Below are positions 17,701-22,980 of a stretch of 22,980 nucleotides of DNA, one piece after another. Below the pieces are notes generated by a model that saw only the letters and a list, made by a program, of their open reading frames with translations, did not search any database and was not told the DNA's origin. Source of the DNA: Candidatus Competibacteraceae bacterium (lineage in GTDB: Bacteria > Pseudomonadota > Gammaproteobacteria > Competibacterales > Competibacteraceae); assembly GCA_020445005.1 (NCBI GenBank), contig JAGRHM010000032.1:1413-24392 (forward strand). Reading direction: 5' to 3'. The translations under genes were made by a program, and so were the position numbers. Position 1 is the first letter of the stretch. Each line of letters opens with the position of its first letter.

Positions 17701-20700
17701 ACGCTGAAAAAACTCTCGCCTTTTCTACCGCCAGGTGCCGTTCGCGATCAGGTTGTTTGCGAGGAGGTGGTGTTGCCGAGGCCTGAGGCGGCGTTCGCCG
17801 AAATTGCCCACAGCCGCCGATGGCTTGCTGAGAACGCTGGCGTTGCCGAACTCCGCGATAAAGGCATTTGGTCCAATCTCCACGACAGGGTCGTGGAAAA
17901 CGCCAAGTATTTTTCAGCCGCCGAGCATTCTGCACAGCAGGAATCAGCCAAACTCAGACAGTTCGAGAAGCTGTTCAAAGAGGGAAACCTCAACCTGCTG
18001 AGTTGCTCGACAACGATGGAGATGGGTGTCGACATCGGTGGCATTTCGGTTGTCGCGATGAATAACGTACCACCGAATCCGGCCAATTATCTTCAGCGAG
18101 CCGGTAGAGCGGGCCGCCGAGCGGAATCGCATGCGATTAGCTACACGCTCTGCAAAGACGATCCGCACGGCCACCAGGTGATGGCAAACACACGCTGGCC
18201 TTTTGATGCGGATATCCCGCTGCAAAAAGTGTCTTTGCAAAGCGCGGCCATCGTGCAACGGCATGTGAATTCCATGCTGTTGAGTGAATTCCTTCAGGAA
18301 GAGACTGCGAAAGACGACCTGAACGTGATGAGATTGAACTGTGAGTGGTTCTATCTTGCAGAGCGCCTGGAGGACTCGCCTTGTCGCCGGATGCTGGATT
18401 GGTGCGAGTATGGACCAGCGCAATCACGGCTCGCTGAGCCGCTCAAGCGGCTTGTGAAGCAGAGTTCGCTCGATGGGTTTTCAACGTTACAGCTCTTTCG
18501 AGAGACAGCCCATCACCTCAGTGGGGTCGAGGCAAAATGGCAGAGAGATTACGCGGGTTACGAGCAGCAGCTTGAATCGCTGAAGCTAGCCGCCAATCAG
18601 ACAGATGCGGGCAGGGCGATCAAGGCTGTCGAGATTGGAATGCATCGCTTGAGAATGGAGTACTTGTTGGGAGAGTTGGCCACACAAGGTTTCCTGCCTG
18701 GTTACGGGTTCCCAACCGGCGTTGTGAGTTTCAATACGATCACCGCGGAGCAGCTTGCGAAAGAGGACCAACAGCGCAATCGTGAAAAAGAACTCGGCCA
18801 GTTGTCGCATCGCGAAGACAATCGACAGCGCTCGAGAAACTTCCCGTCGCGGTCGAGGTCGACAGCGATTCGGGAGTATGCGCCAGGGGCGGATGTGGTT
18901 ATCGATGGCTTGGTGTATCACGCTTCCGGTATAAGTCTCAGCTGGCAGCGGCCGATGAGCGAAAAGCAGGCAAAGGAACCGCAGGGTTTCTTTCATGCCT
19001 GGCAATGCCGGCGTTGTGGTGCGGCAGGCACGTCTTTATCACGGGAGCTTGCGGAACACTGCGAGCAGTGTGGCAGTGAGATAAAGTCTTCGGAAATTCA
19101 GTTGTGTATGCAGCCAAGCGGTTTCAGCGTGGATATCAGCTGGAAGACGCACAACGACATCACCAGGCCGCATTATCTCCCGGTCACCCCGCCGACAATC
19201 AATGCAGATGGTGAATGGATTCCTCTTGTTCAGGACCGATTAGGACGCTTCAGGGCGACGACGGCTGGACAGGTCTTGCATACGAACAGCGGCAGTACGG
19301 GTAGCGGCTATGCAATCTGTCTCGAGTGTGGGCGTGCCGCAGATATGCCACACGGTGGTGCGTTGCCAGACATCTTCTTGCGGCCGCACAAACGACTGCG
19401 AGGCGGGCAGGTTGATGGTTCGAACGAGTGTTCAGCCAGTTATGACACGTGGCGGATCAAGCCGCATGTGCATCTCGCGCATCGGGATATTACCGACGTA
19501 TTTGAGCTCCAGTTGAAACAGGTGGATACGCATGCATTCTTACAGGACAAGTCAATTGCAACGACCTTGGCTGTGGCTCTTCGGCATGCCGCATCGATAA
19601 AGCTGGGTATCAACCAGGAGGAACTCGGCTATGCAATCAAACATGTCGAGATCGCCGGTGGGCAAACGTGGTCCATACTGCTCTTTGATACTGCAGATGG
19701 CGGTGCGGGCTACGCCTCGTCACTAGGGAACCACATTGTCGAAGTGGCGAGGATGATGTCCGAACGCCTAGATTGCGACGCTGGTTGTGACAAGGCTTGC
19801 CACCATTGTCTATTGACCTTCGAGACACAACATCAGGCGGCATTGCTGGATCGATTGGCGGCGAAGGAGTGGCTTACATCATCGTTTGGGAATTTGCTGG
19901 CCCTTCCATCTTCTATGCAGATTCTCGGGCCTGCCTCATCGCAGGAAACGCTACCTCTGTTTCAAGCGCTCGATGTGGCCTTGCAGAAAGCGGCCGTGAG
20001 AGGCTTGCGCATTCATTTTGGTGGGGATCCTAGCAATTGGGACACATCGCTAGGGGATCTCCGACATCGCGTAGCCGCTTGGATTGCGCGCGGTCTTTCC
20101 GTCGAGCTAGTGGTGGACAAGGATGCATTCAACGGGCTCGAAGAAGAGCTGCGCGACCATATCGCAGCGCTTTCTCGTGGTATGGGTATTCCGTTGTCAA
20201 CGATCGACAGAAAAGATCAGCCTAGGCAAGGTACGTTGGTTGCCGAGACTATCGGTGCGGATATCACGCGTTGGGCCTGTGAGGATCGTGCAGTGACGGA
20301 ATGCGGCCCCGGCTGGGGGCGAGTAAACGACAAGCCATTAATTGTTGCGATGGGCAATGATGACGTATCGAAGAGCACGATGGTGGATCTGGCTTCGTTG
20401 GCGCCGGCTCCAGCGCACGCATCAGATATCGAATTTGAACTTGATACGGATTTGGATGGGAAGGCCAGTCAGTTTGGCGAGCGGTTTTGGAATTTTGTGC
20501 TGGAGAAGCATAAGGGGCTGACGGATCTGCTTGAGAAAGAGGTAATCGATCGCGTTCAGTATTCAGATCGCTACCTCAAATCGCCAATGACTGTTTCTCT
20601 GCTTCTGCAAGTGCTCAAGGAGTTGGATACGCGGTTTCCGAATTCTTATAACCGCGCGGTTGCAACGATCCGGCTTGAAGAAATTACCGGTGATGCTCGG

Positions 20701-21048
20701 CGTCCTTCACGCGCTGTTTGGGATGATTGGCACCGGAGTCAAACTCGTGAGCGTGCGATTGAAGAAGCCTTTGAATACGTGGATCTACCCGTTCGCGTTG
20801 GTACGTATGCGCGAGCGCACATGCCGCACTCCCGGACACTGGATTTTGAATTCTCCTCTGGTAGTTCCGCGAGGATTCGCCTCGACGAAGGATGGGGGTA
20901 TTGGGAGACGCAATCTGGCTATGACAGTCGTTTTGATTTTTCAGCTACGCCTCAGCAACAGGGAGAGAAGATTGCCATGTGGGGAGGGCCACTGGTTAGG
21001 CGGAGGAAGCGCTACAAGACAGCGATGACGGTGAGTGTTCGCCTCTAG
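14773..21048 (+). CDS. druE: DruE-like giant DEAH helicase with DUF1998 (MZB) domain, Druantia system
   Basis: A 2091-residue superfamily 2 helicase. Lobe 1 has Walker A SGTGSGKT at 126-133, DEAH at 260-263 and SAT at 297-299. Lobe 2 has motif VI QRAGRAGRR at 1108-1116, after CSTTMEMGVDIGG. Between the lobes is a large insertion with two cysteine clusters (C454, C459, C484, C486, C496, C499; then C598, C600, C601). Past lobe 2 come C1412-x2-C1415 with C1430-x2-C1433, and C1516-x2-C1519. The DUF1998 zinc domain follows, with DTADGGAGY at 1639-1647 and C1668, C1672, C1676, C1679. About 400 further residues have no motif I recognise. DruE is the only protein shared by all Druantia types and is usually about 2,000 residues, which fits. 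It probably moves on or unwinds invading DNA with its partner. Motifs are complete, with no frameshift. ATG 14773 directly follows the preceding stop. Confidence 0.83.
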   Translation: MNDYFQRLFKQLSDQGVRASVSGLQIANAPLRRFVTGYLSRSLGQPGSLLGDPVFEATFPWEGAGRTMAELAGKTLRPELVQALDNPPKELADEYRFPKDRRPYKHQLRSWEVLGDEKGRSIVVTSGTGSGKTECFLIPILNDLVTEYLAANKQPLEGVRALFLYPLNALINSQKDRLSAWTDGFGEGIRYCLYNGLTPERPPRGITQVPNVVESRLQLRASPPPILVTNATMLEYMLVRTQDRPILEQSSGKLRWIVLDEAHTYLGSQAAELSLLLRRVMHAFCVDPRQVRFVATSATIGGDSADVQLQEFLAQMAGISPEQVVVVGGSRSVPQLPEVTGALSGLKLSEVASLEPEVSTSEERYKALAGRDDAVRLRRALTDASLGRPVKTLTEIEHVLFGKSHSVESSSERALKVLDLCAGTSRITVDGSVDHFLPLRAHIFGRTVGGLWACVNKACNKVDEALQDEAWGFGQVYFARRDRCDCGAPVLDLVTCNECNTAHLMGRVNRDGSIRSISEPDEIDDFARQLDPPDDDDAPEFSTEETVVEEERAVISARQSVLTLDDTLNGDGQRGVPHTDQSFSVNLYLPEHGEGMRCPCCESKERRQGSLFMRKILGAPFQLATTLPTLLEFSPAKNDGFDHPSDGRRMITFTDSRQGTARIAANLQMDSERNFLRSQVYHTLLAEQASGESPELEKAKSSLAEIEKHLVDAKLDAGIRKLLETQRDDYVAALGAGGGTAAVSWEEMAGKLATNSKQLSHWILNHYREFDPVEFDGPRGARSLADLLLAREFLRRPKRQNSLESMGLVQVFYPGLEERVKKVPAMATAIGFELSEWKNFLKLLLDWHVRANQAVSHQLFWRRWIGNRFPFKQLVSPKQLEAIRGVALWPAVRGGHDFNRFVRLLRESYRVDPNTTRGKDEIDTVFKEAWDALQLEARVLKPIEEGRFHLDLAAEVSFRLQDKGWICPITQRLLDTTLKKLSPFLPPGAVRDQVVCEEVVLPRPEAAFAEIAHSRRWLAENAGVAELRDKGIWSNLHDRVVENAKYFSAAEHSAQQESAKLRQFEKLFKEGNLNLLSCSTTMEMGVDIGGISVVAMNNVPPNPANYLQRAGRAGRRAESHAISYTLCKDDPHGHQVMANTRWPFDADIPLQKVSLQSAAIVQRHVNSMLLSEFLQEETAKDDLNVMRLNCEWFYLAERLEDSPCRRMLDWCEYGPAQSRLAEPLKRLVKQSSLDGFSTLQLFRETAHHLSGVEAKWQRDYAGYEQQLESLKLAANQTDAGRAIKAVEIGMHRLRMEYLLGELATQGFLPGYGFPTGVVSFNTITAEQLAKEDQQRNREKELGQLSHREDNRQRSRNFPSRSRSTAIREYAPGADVVIDGLVYHASGISLSWQRPMSEKQAKEPQGFFHAWQCRRCGAAGTSLSRELAEHCEQCGSEIKSSEIQLCMQPSGFSVDISWKTHNDITRPHYLPVTPPTINADGEWIPLVQDRLGRFRATTAGQVLHTNSGSTGSGYAICLECGRAADMPHGGALPDIFLRPHKRLRGGQVDGSNECSASYDTWRIKPHVHLAHRDITDVFELQLKQVDTHAFLQDKSIATTLAVALRHAASIKLGINQEELGYAIKHVEIAGGQTWSILLFDTADGGAGYASSLGNHIVEVARMMSERLDCDAGCDKACHHCLLTFETQHQAALLDRLAAKEWLTSSFGNLLALPSSMQILGPASSQETLPLFQALDVALQKAAVRGLRIHFGGDPSNWDTSLGDLRHRVAAWIARGLSVELVVDKDAFNGLEEELRDHIAALSRGMGIPLSTIDRKDQPRQGTLVAETIGADITRWACEDRAVTECGPGWGRVNDKPLIVAMGNDDVSKSTMVDLASLAPAPAHASDIEFELDTDLDGKASQFGERFWNFVLEKHKGLTDLLEKEVIDRVQYSDRYLKSPMTVSLLLQVLKELDTRFPNSYNRAVATIRLEEITGDARRPSRAVWDDWHRSQTRERAIEEAFEYVDLPVRVGTYARAHMPHSRTLDFEFSSGSSARIRLDEGWGYWETQSGYDSRFDFSATPQQQGEKIAMWGGPLVRRRKRYKTAMTVSVRL

Positions 21049-21177
21049 AGCGCACCTCGACTGTGCCGGGATCAGTGCAGGGTAGGCGCTGCGTAAGCTG
21101 TTCTTGATCGAGCCAGCGAAGAGGGGCGCAGCTGGATTTGCGTCGCAGAATTGGGTCGGGATGTTACTGGGGCGAAG
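21049..21177. other. Short gap between the Druantia helicase and the WGR gene
   Basis: This 129-bp gap has no clear terminator and no convincing promoter. The WGR gene may therefore be read through from the Druantia unit, although the gap is longer than the spacing between other genes here. Confidence 0.4.
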
Positions 21178-22188
21178 ATGAAGAAAACGGAAGGTTACTT
21201 GCTGAAGAAGCGGTTTGAATGTCGGGACCAAGGTGCGGAAAAATTTTGGGAAATTGAGTGCGATGGCGATCAGATCCTAACCAGATGGGGGCGCTTAGGG
21301 GGAAAGCCACGCGTAAGCACAAAAAGCTTCCCGTCAGTCAAAGACGCAATCCAGGCGGCAATTGAGCTGGAGAAAGAAAAGCTCCAAGAAGGCTACACTG
21401 CCGTCTCGACAATCGGGCCAGGAAAAAAGAACCGAGCCACGAAAAAGACGCCACTAAAAACTGGTTTGGACAAATCTGGCGCTGGAAGGGGAAAGAAGCT
21501 GTCCAGAGAAGAACGTACGCAGCGCGCCGCTGACCTGCTTCGGCTAATTTACGGTTTGATAAACGAAAATAATCTAAGTAAATCAGCAAGATTGAAAGAA
21601 TTCGACCAGCTGATTTCGGAGTACAAATCGCTGAAGATTAAGTATTCGGAGGAAGATGCCCGTTTGATTTACGACGTGCTGGGACAAAAGAAGCTGCCGG
21701 TCGATATGGCTGTTCACTTTTTGAGTGCGATCACAAGTCTGGGGGTCTCGAAAAAGGCGTTACGCGAACGCGTTATCGATTACTTTGGGTACGTGGCAAG
21801 CAGTACTTCAATCGATCACAAGGAGCCGGTGAATCTTAACGAGAAGATATTTCCGGAAGTGGTTCAGGAATTTGACCTTGAGGACTGCGAATCGGTAGCT
21901 CTGAATTTGTACGTGTATGAAGTGATTTCTACGGTCAAAACGCCGCTTGACAAAAACTACGTCAGCTTCCTTTTGAAGGCGGGCGCGGATCCAAATTACA
22001 TGGCTAAAACGTATTCGGGCGGTCGGACCTACAGGGGATATGTTGATAGTCCTACCGAGTTGCTTGGGCGTACGTTCAAGAAGAGAAACGAAGAAGCCAT
22101 TATGAAACTGCTGCTCAAGTATGGCGGGCGAATTGATGACGCCATCAATGCCGGTGGAAATGAAAACGATCTGCGTGCCCTTGTATAG
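21178..22188 (+). CDS. WGR-domain protein with ankyrin-like C-terminus, function unknown
   Basis: A 336-residue protein. Residues 1-80 are a WGR domain: FWEIE at 23-27 and the signature W37-G38-R39, then a KSF strand and the helix VKDAIQAAIELEKEKL. In eukaryotic PARPs this domain binds DNA ends and relays activation; in bacteria it occurs alone or in MolR/YehF-like proteins. A lysine-rich linker follows, then a helical middle part and, from about residue 240, two ankyrin-like units (FLLKAGADPNYM and LLLKYGGRIDDAI). No catalytic motif was found. ATG 21178 is preferred over TTG 21151, since the WGR fold starts at once after it; the ribosome site is weak. Codon use is AT-richer than upstream (18 of 60 bases GC at 21541-21600), so it probably arrived separately. 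It might sense DNA ends for the defence island, but this is inference. Confidence 0.8.
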   Translation: MKKTEGYLLKKRFECRDQGAEKFWEIECDGDQILTRWGRLGGKPRVSTKSFPSVKDAIQAAIELEKEKLQEGYTAVSTIGPGKKNRATKKTPLKTGLDKSGAGRGKKLSREERTQRAADLLRLIYGLINENNLSKSARLKEFDQLISEYKSLKIKYSEEDARLIYDVLGQKKLPVDMAVHFLSAITSLGVSKKALRERVIDYFGYVASSTSIDHKEPVNLNEKIFPEVVQEFDLEDCESVALNLYVYEVISTVKTPLDKNYVSFLLKAGADPNYMAKTYSGGRTYRGYVDSPTELLGRTFKKRNEEAIMKLLLKYGGRIDDAINAGGNENDLRALV

Positions 22189-22224
22189 GGTGTCCCGGAC
22201 TGCTGGATAAACGAGGTGCAGAGT

Positions 22225-22398
22225 ATGGGGCAAGTGGAGGAAAGCAGCTGTGCGAATTGCCGTTTTTGTATTGGCGGGCACTGCTGCAGATTTCCGCCGA
22301 CTTTCGCGGGAGGTGGGTTGGATCGGCCATGGGTGGCGTTTCCTGAAGTGGAGGCAGATTGGTGGTGTGGTGAATGGGAGGGCCGCTATTCAGAATAG
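22225..22398 (+). CDS. Small cysteine-rich protein, probable zinc-binding, function unknown
   Basis: A 57-residue protein with C9-x2-C12, C15, C20-C21, an RFPP motif (22-25) and a C-terminal WWCGEW (46-51). The pattern CxxC ... CRxPP ... WCGE is one I have seen repeatedly in small uncharacterised bacterial and phage proteins, and it points to a zinc- or metal-binding knuckle. ATG 22225 is chosen over GTG 22216 because GAGG at 22213-22216 stands 8 bases upstream. The gene starts 36 bp after the WGR stop in the same direction, so the two are likely co-transcribed. A regulatory or partner role to the WGR protein is possible but nothing in the sequence shows it. Confidence 0.68.
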   Translation: MGQVEESSCANCRFCIGGHCCRFPPTFAGGGLDRPWVAFPEVEADWWCGEWEGRYSE

Positions 22399-22980
22399 CC
22401 CCGCCGGCGTCGCTCGGTTTCTAATAGAACGCTTTGGCCAGAGTTTCTTGCCTTCAAGACGTTTAATCTCTTTCCGAGAAAGAAATTTGCTCGCGCGGCG
22501 AAAAGCGCTCAGCAAGCTACCCCATAGCTTTGGAGGTATGCGGGTCCCACATCTTGGATAGAGCGTATGTTCGGCCGTTAGAATACTATTTGGCGATTGA
22601 CCCTGCCACGGCAGAGATGGCTGCTGAGTTAGAGCTGATCTACTGTTTTGGCGAATCGATGGTACCTGAAGCGCCTCACAAATCGAAGGCCGTTGGTTTG
22701 CTTGTTCCTCTTTAGCCTTTCTAGTCGCCCGTAGAACGGTGTCGGATAGCTGCCGGCTTATCGAGGTCGACTCTCTTGGCCGCGCGCTACGCGAAGTGTG
22801 GCAAGCCCTTTCAGGGTTGGCCCATTCCCCTTGAATTACCCGTTCCATTCCAGACCCTTTCGCCGTTTGCCGCGGCCGACGGTATTCCTGCATGTCATAT
22901 GGGAGCGGACTCCCGCACTTCACAAGCGGCTATGCTCCGACGGTACCCCTTGTTGAGTAGCGGTTTGGTTTAGAGTCCAG
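22399..22980. other. Right-hand region without a supportable gene
   Basis: These 582 bp hold only short open frames on both strands, none with a motif I recognise. The longest is a 177-residue minus-strand frame at 22390-22923, rich in Arg, Ser and Pro and looking non-coding. A plus-strand frame at 22530-22715 and one running to 22973 also lack ribosome sites and recognisable content. TCTTTC-CGA-GAAAGA at 22469-22483 is a minor inverted repeat, not a terminator. The region may hold decayed gene remnants or flank another cargo module. Confidence 0.45.

Noticed and set aside
10876..21048. DISARM, BREX or Zorya interpretation of the two large genes
   Set aside because: The DUF1998 helicase is shared with DISARM, but no DrmA/C-type or cognate methyltransferase gene adjoins it; no PglZ/BrxC or ZorA/ZorB-like genes are present.
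22530..22715. 61-residue plus-strand frame starting with TTG
   Set aside because: Part of it looks protein-like (around DPATAEMAAELELIY), but there is no good start, no recognised family and no neighbour support.
22390..22923. 177-residue minus-strand frame at the right end
   Set aside because: Composition rich in Arg, Ser and Pro, no ribosome site and no known motif; I could not support it as a gene.
1..22980. CRISPR array, tRNA, rRNA or insertion sequence
   Set aside because: No regularly spaced direct repeats, cloverleaf-like sequence, ribosomal signature or transposase motif was found on reading both strands.

Overview
The window looks like the cargo (defence) region of an integrative conjugative element or conjugative genomic island from a moderately GC-rich proteobacterium, most likely a gammaproteobacterium. 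The left edge carries, on the minus strand, the N-terminal part of a MobH-class (TraI_2-type) relaxase, recognisable by a PASE-x-HHH block and an HD motif. Everything recognisable to its right is on the plus strand and is defence-type or unknown. No chromosomal housekeeping gene, rRNA, tRNA or CRISPR array was recognised, so the host cannot be named more closely.

Layout. (1) 1-737, truncated relaxase, minus strand. (2) 738-1072, divergent intergenic region with two hairpins, one of which encloses the ribosome binding site of the next gene. (3) 1073-1435, small HNH endonuclease. (4) 1744-10647, a tightly packed five-gene type I restriction-modification operon in the order hsdM - DUF262/DUF1524 nuclease - second hsdM - hsdS - hsdR. 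Successive genes overlap by 4, 11, 8 and 4 bp. (5) 10876-21048, a two-gene unit of a 1298-aa protein and a 2091-aa DEAH/DUF1998 helicase with no gap between them. Size, order and motifs fit the type III Druantia anti-phage system (DruH-DruE). (6) 21178-22398, a WGR-domain protein with ankyrin-like C-terminus and a 57-aa cysteine-rich protein, 36 bp apart. (7) 22399-22980, no supportable gene.

How the parts may work together. The type I system would cut DNA lacking the host m6A mark. The DUF262/DUF1524 protein belongs to the GmrSD-like nuclease superfamily, some members of which cut modified DNA, so it could cover phages that escape type I restriction. Druantia adds a helicase-based defence of poorly known mechanism. 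The WGR and Cys-rich proteins sit where accessory factors would be expected, but that role is inference.

The features most worth a second look are the two complete HsdM subunits sharing one HsdS with a nuclease gene between them, the drop in GC around hsdS, the extra N-terminal domain of the DruH-like protein, the AT-richer WGR-ankyrin gene, and the translation-blocking hairpin in front of the HNH gene.
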